Shown here one piece after another: positions 45,548-58,300 of a DNA stretch of 64,000 nucleotides. Below the pieces are notes generated by a model. It saw only the letters and a list, made by a program, of their open reading frames with translations. It made no database searches and was not told the DNA's origin. Origin of the DNA: Rhytidiadelphus loreus (taxonomy: Eukaryota > Streptophyta > Bryopsida > Hypnales > Hylocomiaceae). The stretch covers positions 3,720,001 to 3,784,000 of the forward strand of contig OX344764.1 in the NCBI GenBank assembly GCA_947034895.1, read 5' to 3'. Both the position numbers and the translations under genes were made by a program. How positions within the stretch are numbered: the first letter of the stretch is position 1; the number at the start of each line of letters is the position of its first letter.

Positions 45548-45791
45548 TGCACAAGATCAAGGTGGATTGACCCCCTCGCTCGGCCTTACTAGGGGTGCAA
45601 GTAAAAAAAATGCCCCCTATTTTGGGCCATTCTAGGGTATACTCTTGACTTCATCTTGCTAATTTGTGGTCTCTGACTGCAAAAATGAATTCAATATTTG
45701 CAAAAAAGTTCATGTGCAGAAAATAAATAATTCCAAGGTTTGCCCACAGGGCCGAGTGAGGGGGTCAGTTCTCCCTGGCCCTTGCACAATA
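45548..45791. mobile_element. MITE-like element, GACCCCCTC termini
   Basis: TGACCCCCTCGCTCGGCC at 45568-45585 pairs with GGCCGAGTGAGGGGGTCA at 45750-45767 (one mismatch). Similarity continues outwards to TTGCACAAG / CTTGCACAA, giving ~40-bp arms and a ~244-bp element without an ORF. Confidence 0.55.
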
Positions 45792-46473
45792 AGCTTTGGG
45801 GAGTAAAAGTGTCAACATGCACATAATTATGTCCCATGTCCCATTCAGTTTTGTTTTTTTTATATATAATTTTAGAAAAATCGGATATGTGCAGATGAGC
45901 AAGTTCAGAGGTTAAAAAGCATTAGATACTCTTTATTTGTTAATGCAATGGGGGATTCCCTTGTTTGTACCAAAAGAAAATAAATATTAGATAATATATG
46001 TTTATGCCTATGTATTTATATCCATATGTCATATTTGTATTGCAATATGGAAGAAGACATAGGACACTTAGATGGCATTTTTAGGTGATATGGTAAGATG
46101 AAAACACCTAAAATCTGTCCTTGTATTCATTTATGACAATTAGACTTCCAATGAAAGTATTACCAAAAGTGCCATTGAAACTTTCCCTTATTTTATTGTG
46201 ATTGGTCGACTGTTGATTCTTTAGATTTTGGTTTTATGACCAAGCTATATCATGATTTCAAAGGCCTAGGGAACATCCATTTAAAAAATTCATAGTAATT
46301 ACATGTCTTATCTAGAAATTCAATTTTTTTTTTAAATTCATGATTTTCAATTGCTAATACCATAAAAATATTTTTTCCTTGAAAAAGGTGCATTCAACTA
46401 TGCTGAAGTGTTTATTTTAGAATGATCTTAACCATTAAGCACTCTGAAGTACAATGAACAAAGGACTTTGAGG
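45792..46473. other. AT-rich spacer, no gene seen
   Basis: No coding or RNA signal. The right end includes CAATGAACAAAGGACTTTG, the uninserted counterpart of the left flank of the 38.66-41.64 kb insertion. Confidence 0.45.
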
Positions 46474-46650
46474 TGTTGTTCTATCCAACTAATTTTTCAT
46501 TCATCAAATGTAACACTTGAATCTTGAAAAGACAACCTTCCTTAATGATCAATTTCATGAAATTGCTGTAAACGATATTTCTGTAGAAAGGTATAAGAAA
46601 AAATGTGCCAAAATTAGAAAAAGGATAAAGGCGTTACTTAAGGGGTTAAA
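46474..46650. repeat. ~175-bp repeat, copy 2 (empty-site paralogue)
   Basis: Direct copy of 41637-41807. Here it continues directly leftwards into sequence matching the left flank of the 3-kb insertion. Confidence 0.85.
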
Positions 46651-47492
46651 AACATTCACAAATCAGTCGGCTCTCTTCGGGTTAACTGCACTGCTGGACC
46701 ACTGATGAAGCCCTCCACGTCGGACTCCAAGTCAGCACCCGCCCAAGAGCCCACGAATGGTCCGCACCCCTACCACTTCCACGTCATCCGGCACACCGCA
46801 GTGAACTCCAATATGAACTCCAACATGAACTGCTCGTCGTCTGAACGCTTTTCCCAGCAAGCATGCACCCCACCTCCAGTTCGATTTTGTGCATGAATTT
46901 GCAATGCCCTATCGATCTTGCTCTTCTCTTCTGTGCACGATCCAATTCTTCCGTTACCGCTCATGAATCTGCCGTTGGGTTACGTCGATCGATCGCTGCC
47001 GTTTCATACCTACACAGTAAGTTTTCTCACTCATTCAAACAATCTCTTTCGCCTGTCCAGATTGAAGTAGAAACATTTATTACATCAATTCGAGGGAAAG
47101 TTTCGTATTGTGACGAGGTTTTCGAGAAACTTCGTTAGGTTTTGTGAAACTTGTTCTCTATCTAAATGTAGTATTGTCTGATGAATAGTTTCAAGCTCTT
47201 TAATTAGCCGTAAATTTATGGTCAGGTGCTTGAGTGTATCAGAGTAAATGGAGTGAGCTAATAACACCAATGTTTAGATGTTCTTGTCGCAATTTATCCA
47301 TTTCTAAGCTCCCGGCATTAGAATACCACATTTTGGGTGTTCTGACATTTATCATTCCAACAAAAGATGACCGCCCAGGCTTTGGTTTTAGAAGTCCGCC
47401 CAAAATTCAGGCACCCTGACCTCGCAACGGAGTAGGAGTTGTACGTCAGAGTGATTAACAGACTTGCTTTCCACATTACGAACCAATTCTCA
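46651..47492 (+). other. possible 5' leader region
   Basis: Higher GC between 46690 and 47020, with a 63-codon ORF at 46705-46896 (MKPSTSDSKSAPAQEPTNG) and a good donor (ACACA/GTAAGT) at about 47018. This could be a non-coding first exon of the endoglucanase gene or an unrelated transcript; neither is demonstrated. Confidence 0.3.
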
Positions 47493-48340
47493 AACAAGAC
47501 TAGGAGGCAGGAGCTATCGTTTGGGTGAGGACTGGTATTTGATTAGATTTTGGGACTCCCGGCAGGCTGCAACATGGAAAGAAAATGCTGCAATTGCAAG
47601 CAAAAGAAATGCTTCTATTTGAAATTAAACGGGTTCCCTACTTTAAATTACAGGCGTTCGTTTCTCAAAGTCGGATGTTAAACGCAACATTTGCAACTAG
47701 CAAATTCTTATCAGAGGCCCGGCCAGAGGTGGAGCAACTTCAAGCTTCAGGGAGTATTAGGTCGAGGCTCCATTAAGCATACCGTACATTAAAGGTTCCA
47801 TTGACCATGCATGTGAGATTTGATTCTGATAAGTGTGAAAATGCTTCCTCTTTTGACATTTCGTATCTCGCAATTGATTTTTTTAAAGCTCAACCCAAAA
47901 TCAATGTGCGAACTTTTAGATGGTGCAACTTTCTAGCGAGATTGTTGTAGGGCAAGGTTCACGGTTCTCCTGCATTTGTGGTGACTGGAACCTCTCGCTT
48001 TCCCTTACTGTATGGTGAATGGAGACTTTACATTACAATCCTGCCGGGATACAATCTTGTAAGCAAGCTCTCTTGCAGATAACAAGACGAAGAGCTACCG
48101 TTTCGGTGAGGACTAGTATTTGATGAGATTTGGAAGCTCCGACAGACCGCAGCAAGCATGTCCAGAAAGTAAATGCTGAAATTGAAATTGCGCACTCTAC
48201 AACCAGCTGGGTCTCCTATATTACTTCACAGGCGACTGTTCGTTTCTTTTAAGACAGAAAACGCAGCATTAATTAGCAACTAGTCAATCCTTGAATCCTT
48301 CTCAGAGGCGGAGCAAATTAAACCTCCAGAGAGTAATTAT
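47493..48340. repeat. duplicated segment upstream of the endoglucanase gene
   Basis: About 270 bp at 47493-47765 (GAGCTATCGTTTGGGTGAGG, GACTGGTATTTGATTAGATT, GGCCAGAGGTGGAGCAA) recurs diverged at 48075-48340 (GAGCTACCGTTTCGGTGAGG, GACTAGTATTTGATGAGATT, AGAGGCGGAGCAAA). Period ~580 bp. Probably promoter or leader sequence. Confidence 0.75.
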
Positions 48341-48535
48341 AAGATACAATCTGGGATCATACAATTACTCTTCTAAGAAAACGCACCTCCTGTCTATCTA
48401 TCTCTCTCTCTTGCAGATCTCCATGCCACTCTCCACATACAACTGTCAATCTCTCGAACCTCCCCACCAATTCCCCAATCTAGCGTGCCTCCCTAATTGA
48501 TTCCCCAGTGGGACCAAGGCAGCAGCGTGACGGAG

Positions 48536-51500
48536 ATGACGGAGGAATGGATCAATTCCCCCATGCACTTCACGGAATTCAGGGACGCCAAGAAGCAATC
48601 TCTCTCCGGGATCGGACGGAGCACTATGACGACGGACGAGGCGCCTTCTCGTCGGATCTTGGACCAGGTCGAGCAGAGCTGGTTGCTGGAGCCGCAAAGT
48701 AGCAATATCCACCTCCCCATGATCGACTTGGGATGCGTTGCTTGCAAGAGGAAGTGGTTCTGGTGGTTTGTACTGATCTTCTGCGGTTGTGCTGTGGTGG
48801 TGGGGATGGCACTGGTGAGCTGGAGGTTCGGTCCCAATAGAAGGCACGATGTTCAGGGGTTGGACGAGTATGGGAAGGTTGTGGGGAAGGCGCTCGTGTT
48901 CTTTGATATTCAGAAATGTAAGTTTGTCTGCTCCTCTGTGAGTTTTGAGTCTTGTCACGATTGTTTAATGGTTGATTGACTTTACCATACAGTGGAATGT
49001 ATTGCAACTATCGTACACATGCCAATGATCGGTTACATATGAGTTATCACCAGTTTCTTAGTCTGTGGGTACTACTGAAATCGTACTATTTTGGAAATGA
49101 TGAATACTAATGGAGTTGGCTTCCAGGAACAACTAGAAAATTAAGGTGTTTTTGGAAAAAGTTGTGACCTTTCTCAATTTGAGTTCACAGAGGTTTGTAG
49201 GTTTGTAGCTATTACATGGAATAACTCAATTGCCCTTCGCCTGACAGTTCAAATTCCATCAATTGTCCGTTGTCCATTTCACCTTTTCCTTCACCAGACC
49301 TTCATTGCCCCGTTATTGGAAGTGTCCGGTTACAGGCATGTGTACGATATAAGAGAATTTCAATTCTATTGTCAGTCAGAGATTTGTGCTTCTTAAGGCG
49401 GACACCGTGAAACGTAAATCTATCCCTAAACTCTATATGCATTCAAGAAAGATTGAGATGGATTTAGCAAGACTTTCAAACTGTCTGATGGTATTCATAA
49501 GTAAGTCCATGATTCTATTGATTTTTTGCAGCTGGTGATCTACGAGCTTTTGGCAAAAACCGTCACATCCCTCGCTGGCGAGGATCCTCGGCAATGTTAG
49601 ACGGTCAACTGATCCACAATGACAGTGCGCCAGCAGAGAACCTCGCCGGCGGATTCTACGACGCGGGCGACCATCTCAAGTTCGGATTCACGAGCGCCTA
49701 CGCCATGACGCTCCTGAGCTGGAGCGTGATCGAGTACAAAACCAAATTCCAGGGCGTGGGCGAGCTGGACCATGCCAAGGAGCTCATCAAATGGGGCACG
49801 GAATACTTGCTCAAAACCTTCAACGCAACCCAGCTAGACAGAATCTACTGCCAGGTACGTGAATTGATCAAAGTTCTTGTGATCCACCATTCGTTTCCTT
49901 AACTTCACTTGAGAGATCAATAATTGTTCCACAACTTCTTTTGCAAATTGTTGACACAATAGAATACTCTATAAGTAAAATAAAACAATACAGAGATGTG
50001 TATCCCCGTGTGTATCAAGTTTGCCGCATGAATGTTTACTTGGAACAAGCACAATTTTGTTTTGTTTTTTAAATTGTTGCTGCAGGTGGGTCTCGGAGGA
50101 GGAGTTGTCCCCAACGACCATTATTGCTGGGAAAGGCCGGAGGATCTCGACTTCTTCAAAGACAACCGACGCTTCGCCATCGCCGTCAGCTCCGGTGCCG
50201 ACTTGGCTGGTGAGATGGCGGCCGCGCTTGCTTCTGCGGCCATCGTGTTCAAGGACCAGCCACCATTCGCCCAGGAGCTTCTCAAAGGCAAGTAAAGGCA
50301 ATCTCAAGTACATTGGTACATTTCCTGATTGATTGCCAAGGGCGATGTAGATAGAATGATTGTAGACAATCTTTGAATTCTGCGAGACTTGAGAAGGGTT
50401 TTGCCATAATGTCAAGTCGTTACTTGCCCAATCTCGTTCAAATCTGAACCTTTTGGTTGATTCAAGGAATCACATTGGAGTATTGAATGAAAATGGAATA
50501 CAATCTTAGTTTGACCAGGTAAGAGGAAAGTTGCTCAATTTCCATGAAACTGGGACTTGACATTATGAACTTCGTAATGTGGAAGTACGACCTTGCTATG
50601 GATAATGATCTGAAATGCTGAATCACGGGATGTTATTTCCGTAATGAGATTCTACTTTCAAGTTACCAGACATAATCTCAATTATGGTTGGATCTCGTTC
50701 AATCATGCTCAATCAAGGGTATGAAAAGAACACTAAAACGTCAAAGAAGGTCAAGATTTTGATCGAAAATCATACTCTCCATTTCGAATGCTCGACTTCC
50801 ACCTCCATATAAAATGTGTTTCATTGAGGTTATGAGATGTACAAGCGTTTTTTTCCATTGATAACCAATACAAATCTAGATTTATGTTTTTGTACAATCG
50901 TACAAACCTTTGCCATTTTAAGTGAAGAGTTGTCAATTGAATGGTAAATCCCCCTTCAGGCGCTGAAGCCCTCTACGCTTTCGCCAAACAACGACCTGGT
51001 CTTTACGTCAAAGATAAGGCCTTTCCAGTGTCGGAAAGAGCACTCTACAACTCCTCAAGCTTCCATGACGAGTTGATTTGGGGTGCGACGTGGTTGTACT
51101 TCGCTACTGGGAATGTGGCCTACCTCGGCGATGCAACTCTTTTCGCAAGAGACAACAGCAACCGAGGTGGTGGCAATGCGTTTGGAGCTTTCGATTGGGA
51201 TAGCAAGCTCGTGGGTGCTCAGGTATTCATGATTTTCCCCTCCTTACGTTTGGATTTCATTTGCTCCTGACCACTTGCATCATCACACAACATTATTCAG
51301 CAATGGTAGTCAATTTCGTTAAATTGGTGCGATTGTGGACTCCAAATAATGTGATACTAATGTTTCGGACTGAGCTACCGAATGAGTGACAAAGTTGTGG
51401 AATTTCGCCAAAGTTAATGAAATTGATGGGAATGGAGTAAGGGTGTATTTTGATTCAATGCAGGAAAGGACAATTTACATTGATCTTTACTTCAGTATCC

Positions 51501-53735
51501 AGTATAATATGGTCTAAATTTGTTCTTTGTCATTTTTAAAAGAACCATCTTCTTCCTTGAATTAACTTGTCAATGTTGACTCCCTTCATCCGTGACTTGC
51601 TTGAAAAAATTTCAACAACAGAACTTCCAGCCTTTCTGAATCGTGATGGCAACATGAGTCTCAAGTAAATTGAATTTGTCAACTTAGAGGAGATGCATCA
51701 ATATTGCCCAAATTCAGAAGGGATTTTGGTACAATGTGCAATTATCATCGATAACCTGTGTGCAGTAATTAGGAAAATGTTGTTGTCCAATCTTCAAACC
51801 CTAATAATTTGCCATGGGCACCGTATTGGATGCAGTTGCTTCTGAGCAGGCTGCGAATGCTACAAGGGACCGGGTACCCATATGAGCAAGTGCTCCAACA
51901 GTACGACAGCGAAACGAATCTGGTCATGTGTGCTTATCTTCCTCAGTTTCAGACGTTCAATCGTACTCAAGGTGTGTCACTTTTCTGATCAATGATTTTC
52001 CCAATTTCTCTAGTGTCGTAAGCAAAAGCTATGAACAGTGTGTTCTCTCTCTCTTCATGCTAGTAAAATCTGTATCATCTTCTGCTCAGGTTTAACAATT
52101 TTGTTGAGTCTTGAGTTAGTTGAAAAACTGTAGATGATTCTGGATATCATGAATGAAGATGTACGGTACAGATTTGCAAAACGAAAGTAGGGCTTGTTTC
52201 TTCTACTTTTTTGCAGGATCTTTCCAACTTCATGTCAAGGTTGTCATGCTGTTGAACAAGCATATGAGACTTTATATGTATGTTCTTTATGAGCAGAACT
52301 TCATGTTGTTGAACTGGTTGGACAGGGCTTGCTTCTGTTAATTTGTAGCGACATGTTCCAATTTCTCACTAGTTTACTGGGACATGTCTGACCACGGGGA
52401 TGGTGGCCGAAAACAAATGCAGGGGGTTTGATCCTCTTGAATCCGAATGGAACCCAGCACCTTCCTGCAGCCGTGAATGCCGCATTCCTGGCCACATTAT
52501 ACGCGGACTACTTGAAAACTGCTGGAGTGCCAGTGATCCAATGCGGTCCCAACTGGTTTTCACCGGATGATCTTCGCAACTTTTCTCGATCCCAGGTTCT
52601 TGTACATGTCCCCAATTCGTTCTCTCTGAATCCACTCCATGGTTGTTGGAATGTGCTTCCTGTCTTTAACCTTTACGTACAGCACTCGAGTCATTTGTAG
52701 GGTCTAGGCTGAAATGGAGGCATGTACATCAACAAAGCTACATTTACCGTAAGAAAGTTCTAGGCTCTATTGGAATTACGTGAGGCCTAAATTCTACAAC
52801 GGGGAAAGTAATACATTGAAGAAAGAAGAATCGTTTAATATCCAAATTGATTACTCACCAGCAAGTCGTGAATGAGGAATCGCAAGCTCTTGTGCATCCA
52901 ATTTGAAAACAAACCCGCAAGCCTTGAAGGAGGATTCGCAAGCTCTTGTCCCAAAAACAAACCTGCAAGCCATGAAGGAGGAGTCGCACACCGTTGCAAA
53001 TCCAATTTTGAAAACAAACCAGCCAGTCTTGAATGAGCAGTTGCAAGCTCTCGGATATTCAATTTGCAAATAAACCTGAAAGTCGTGAAGGAGGAATTGC
53101 AAAGTTTTGTAGTGATAAAAAAACTTGCAAGCGGTGAAGGAGGAGTTGTAAGCTTCCGTATATCCAATTTTGAAAACAAACATGCAAGCTGTGAATGCGG
53201 AATCGAAAGTTCTTGACAGCCCTGATCGTGAAGGAGTAATATATCGCGAGAGTCGAAACCCTAATCACTAGGGTTTCGAACGAATTGCAAGCTTTTGACC
53301 CCCAGTAATGTTGCCAATTGTAATGCTCCTTTGCAGGTCGATTACATCCTCGGCAAGAACCCCCTCAACATGAGCTACGTCGTGGGCCACAGCGACAAAT
53401 TCCCGCACCAACCTCACCACCGAGCTGCCTCCATCCCCAGCACCCACCACCACTTCAGCTGCACCCAAGGATGGCAGTTTCGTGACAAGGATGCGCCCAA
53501 TCCGCACCTCCTGGAGGGCGCCATGGTAGGAGGTCCCGACCACTTCGATGGTTTCAGCGACTCGCGCAGAAACTCGGATCAGAACGAGCCCACGCTGGCT
53601 GGCAACGCGGGACTCGTGGGAGCACTCATCGCACTGTCGAGGAGAGAAGAAAGCGTTGATGCGCATTCAATTTTCTCCGCCATTCCTTCGTTCGGCGGCG
53701 AGATGGCACATCCTGCTGCGCCGTGGACGCCTTGA
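48536..53735 (+). CDS. KOR: KORRIGAN-type membrane endo-1,4-beta-glucanase (GH9), 7 exons, ~625 aa
   Basis: KORRIGAN endoglucanases are type II membrane enzymes that support cellulose synthesis at the plasma membrane and Golgi. Coding exons: 48536-48917, 49532-49854, 50086-50287, 50960-51222, 51837-51971, 52423-52595, 53337-53735. Residues 1-70 are the cytosolic tail and ~72-97 the single membrane helix (KWFWWFVLIFCGCAVVVGMA). The GH9 domain follows: FYDAGDHLKFGF with the D171-A-G-D174 catalytic pair, CWERPEDLDF, IWGATWLYFATG, the histidine region PHQPHHRAASIP (~517-528) and DSRRNSDQNEP with the catalytic Glu near 577. It ends in HPAAPWTP, the proline-ended tail of the group. Length fits the usual ~620. 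Intron 3 has a GC donor (AAAG/GCAAGT), the only choice that keeps frame. Intron 6 carries a minisatellite. The next gene to the right converges on it. Confidence 0.93.
52859..53240. repeat. ~55-60-bp minisatellite in endoglucanase intron 6
   Basis: About seven diverged units of GCAAGCCTTGAAGGAGGA, TCGCAAGCTCTTG and ATCCAATTTTGAAAACAAAC. It ends ~95 bp before the last exon. A frame shift of the units rules out a coding explanation. Confidence 0.85.
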
Positions 53736-53797
53736 CGTGGTTGCAAGTGCGTACTGAACTCAGCGAAACGTGTGCATGTGAAAGCTATGAGAGAGAA

Positions 53798-54195
53798 TGG
53801 CAAAGCTCGGAAATGATGGCAAGCTCGGAGGTGAAGGTAGAGCTCGGAGATGATGGCCAAGGTTGGAAATGATGTCTTGGTCTCGAACTTATGACTTGAA
53901 ACAATTCTGCGGCGTGAAGTACCAGAGCAAAATGCAAATTCAAAAGTAAGCTTATTGATTAGGGTTGCAACCCTGTTTGAATGAGGAGCTTCCAGGACAA
54001 GAGCTCAAATTCATTAATTCCAGCCTTGAATGAGAGGCTTCTGGGACTTAGAGCTCAATTTTTGATTTCCAGCCTTGAATGAGAGGCTTCTGGGACTTAG
54101 AGCTCAATTTTTGATTTCCAGACTTGAATGAGAGGCTTCTGGGACTTTGAGCTCAATTTTTGATTTCCAGACTTGAATGAGGAGATTCTAGACTT
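53798..54195. repeat. two short tandem repeats 3' of the endoglucanase gene
   Basis: 53798-53872 has four ~20-bp AAGCTCGGAAATGATGGC-type units. 53965-54195 has four to five ~52-bp units (CCTTGAATGAGAGGCTTCTG, GGACTTAGAGCTCAATTTTT, GATTTCCAG). Probably within or just past the 3' UTR. Confidence 0.85.
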
Positions 54196-55359
54196 GGTTC
54201 CACTCTTTAGACTCTTGGACCAGATGGTGACTTTGTGGATGTTGGAGCATCTCTTTAGTTTCAATGTGCTGGATCCAATTTCTGTGACAACTGAGAGATA
54301 ATATACAGGGATATGCAAATCAATTTCAAGAGCAAGTATTTTTATCTAGTCCAATAATTTAGAGTGACCAGTTCCTGTTTCCTAACGCTGCAACTGAGTT
54401 GAGAATCACAAATTTCTTTGACTTCAGCTTCACTTGATAAAAGACATCACAAGTCACCGACCCTCGGCAGCAGGATAACCATCTGCGGGTGAAAACGTCA
54501 TCTGGTTCCAAAAGAGTTTCTAATTACAAGTGAAAATTATTCGGGACGAATGACGAAAAAATTGCACAGAAAAAGTTCATTCTGGAAGATTAAGATGTGC
54601 AGACAATAATTCAAGGCAACCAGACAACTGTGTGAAAGCTCAAGCAACACCGTATGCAACCACAAACGTATGCCAGTATTTGCATTTATTTCATGAAGGG
54701 CATCATCTACCTCAGCTTGCCAGAGAGCCACTGGCCACTTGTGGGCGAGCATTAACTTTGCTCTCTCATTCTGAATGGCCAACTAATTTACAGCAGGAAA
54801 TTGCTTCCTCAAGTGACGCTGGTAATCAGCACGCCGCTCTCGCACCTTCATCGTGGTCAGACAGTCAACTCCTTCGGCAAGCCTGGAAACCGTCTGTCAA
54901 TGAACTCTTTGTACTTTGCCCTCAGGGCATTCACTGCACATGAAAGAAGCATGTTAGGCATTGCACTTACGTTCTCCATTGTATCTGCTCAGTACCACAG
55001 TGACACTGAACCATTCCAATGAAAAAAGCCCCAACATTACAATCTCCCACGGCATAATGGTGGTGGTTCCTATTACAGCTGCCCTGCCTCACCGCAAAAA
55101 CATACACTGAATAGTTCGAATGAAAAAATTTCCTCCCATTGGTCATGATGACCAAGAGGACCCCTCCTAGTCGATGCCAATGGTCCTAGTTCAAATTCAA
55201 AATCTCTAAAAACACACCATCGGATCCCCCAAAATCAGAAAATGAAGCTTCTCCATGAATAGTACCCGAACTCAGCTGCAAATGGAAACCATTATGCCAT
55301 GGGGGAGCTGTATGTTATTCTTGAGAGGGGCAAAAGATGGTCCAATTACCTTCTAGGCC
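54196..55359. other. convergent intergenic region
   Basis: No gene recognised between the endoglucanase (+) and the ten-exon gene (-). It presumably contains both 3' UTRs. Confidence 0.45.
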
Positions 55360-58300
55360 TTATTCAGGTTTCTTAGAACCAGAGACGCGTGCAGTTTTGG
55401 ACTGCCCAGTACCTGCTGTCTCAGAAGGCTTCTTCCCCTTACTCTTGGGCAACTTCTCCGTTACTGTGGATTCAATGTAATTCAGGAGATCTTTCTCTGC
55501 AGGTCAAACCCAACATCGTGGCGTCAACATATATGTAATCTGGTAAGCCCTCACACGCAGCAGTCACAATTTGCTGGTTAAGTATACAACCATTACCGTA
55601 AATGTTGTAATAAAGTCGCCATAAGTTTGAAATTGAACAGAGAAGAAATTGAAGAGAAGTACCTGGTAAGACACTGGCATTCACCAGAAATGCTGGAACG
55701 TTCGTACTCTCCAACTACACAATAAACAATCAGGTAATACGTTAATTCATATAAATATAGAAACTATGTATCCCATAAAAGGAAATTATCGACATAAAAC
55801 TCAAGATTTTCCGAATGCAAAGCCAATTATTAAAAGCCCAGCTAGGAAGGCTTTACGATATATACAACCAGAACCAACACCCGAAAATCTTGATTATGAG
55901 GATGTACACCAACTAAACATCTGATTTAGAGTTGGTTCAAGGTCGTCTATCAAGTAAAACTTTGAATCCTCATAAATTTTGCGCACAGAATCCAAATAAG
56001 ATAAGACTTGGCCCGTCGGAATCCTCCTTTATTGATATCAAGAATATACCAAAAAATCACCATTCTAATAATCGTAACTATGCTCAGCACAGAAGCTGTC
56101 GATTTCAGTTGTACATACATTAGTTTGAACTACAACACATATCCCAAGAAGAGACATACATCATTGAGCAAAATATGAGACGAATTACTATTGAAATAAT
56201 ATCCTCCACTTTCACGAGCAAACAAATTTTTTAACTAGGCCACATAAATATGACGTACCAGTGATGTGAATCCCTTGGCAAGCTCGACAGGATCCACAGA
56301 GCCAGGACCTGATTGATAACCAGGTTGAAATTCATCTCCATTGTAGCCCGCTACAAACAAAGCACCCGCCTTTTCTGGGGTAACCTTCGAGATTTCAGGT
56401 ACTGCTCCAGAGCTGCACAAATTATCTTCATCAAATGAAATTTCTAAGAAGAATCGGCTATAACACAGGACAAATACAACTTCCTACAGTTGATAAATAG
56501 GTCAGAACATTGACAAAAAAAAATCTAGCCGTGCGCAAGCGAAGTCAAGAGCAACGAGAAGAAAAGTCGAAATAAAAATGAAACGTAAAAACGCCCAAAT
56601 GTTACAAACCTGTCGGCCGTCACCAACACGACAGAGGAAGGAGTTTTGTATAGGTTGGGAGCCCCGGATTCTTTACTGGAAAAAAGACGGGCCACTCCTT
56701 CCTTGCTCCAAACTAAGCCAAGATCAGGTGATACTGCTGCTTTCAGCAGTCCAGCGTTCTTTTGGATCACCGACTCTGGTGCAAATACCAGGACTGTCGC
56801 ACCTCCTTCAACCAAGAGTCTGCAACCTCTCGCCAGACGATTCAGTTCAAGTAATCTCTTTTGCGCTTAGCAGACATCTCAGCCCTATTAATTGGATTTT
56901 AGCCAGAAGATGTTTATCGATTGTTTATTATCCATTTATAATATGTTAATGAATGACTTTCCTTTCATTCACTATATCTAGAGACTGTGAATTCAAACCA
57001 ACACAGATGAAAGTGGTCGTGACCTTGTCGACGTAATTTCACAGAATAGCGTATCATATCGCTCCAACTTGTGAGTTAAGCTCAAATTTGACAATATACT
57101 GACAGAATCCCAATATCAGATGAGGATCAAGAAATTGAAGCAAATAAATTAGCTAGTTAAGCATATGCGAATAATTTCTTATACTGCAATATGGTAAAAG
57201 CTTAAAATATGCCTTGTAATCTACAATTATGTGAAAGCCATAGAAATTTAGAGATTACTGTACCACACCTTACTTGATGTACTCTTATCAAAATCAGATG
57301 ATCAAGTCACTCACAAGTCTTACATGCAAAGTTGTTTGCACTAGATTGGATCACCTTTCGTCGAACAGCTAAGAACCCATTTAAGTTGTTCGGGTGTCTA
57401 TTAATAAAGAGCAGAATGACATACTTACCGAGCCGAAAGTGGGAGAGCATCTCGAGACAAGATGCTGGGTGCTGTTAGAGCAGCCAATGCCTTTTTGACG
57501 GTCTCAACATCTGAAAATGCACTGCCCCCCAAGATCATGGCTGAGCGATCGTAGTCGATTGCTACAAAAGCTCCCTTGTCCTCACTAGTAAGTCCAACAC
57601 TGTCGACATCGAGTGGACTGCAAAGCAACAAACACAAGCACCTGGTGTTATCAATTGTATAAAAGGCAGTTCTGGTGCATGACTAAATCAATATATTTGA
57701 ACATATCCTTGAAATAACAGTTAACACAGCCAAACAAGCAACTTCAAATGATGCATCTAACAAGTGTATTTGACCAGTGACATTACCTGTAACTGGAAGC
57801 AATGTAAACTGTGAAGGGGAACTCTTGATAAGCAACTTTGCTAGTAGGAGATGGTTCAAGGATGCTTCGGAACAGTAATGCACTGGAAGGGCTGTCGGAG
57901 ATGGTCCGCACTTTGGCATCAGATCGAGGGGACGAGCCAATTGCACCATCGTGCACGTAAAGCTTTGGAGAATTGGTGAGGGATACTACCACCTGCATAA
58001 ACAGACTATTTCCGTTGGTCTGGTACAACTAGAGAGCGCTTGGAACCCAGAGAATTTAACGAAGGTAGTTGCCATAAACGCCCTGTCATTGAATCAATAA
58101 TACCAAGGTTTGCGCACCATCAAATCTAGATCACTAACCTCTCTGAAAAGTCGGTGGAAGTGAGTTTTGCTGATGCCCGCAGCTCCCACGCTGTACGAAC
58201 CCCGCGCATAAACAGTCGTCGACTTGGTAGACTCTGCAGAACAAAGAATGACGTCCGCTGTGTCAGAGCTGCAGACGTTGAACACAGAAAAGGTGATAAA

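Noticed and set aside
46770..46964. Minus-strand ORF in the possible leader region
   Set aside because: Shadow of the plus-strand reading, with no splice sites or family pattern.
48446..49007. Minus-strand ORFs over KORRIGAN exon 1
   Set aside because: Antisense shadows of the confirmed coding exon.
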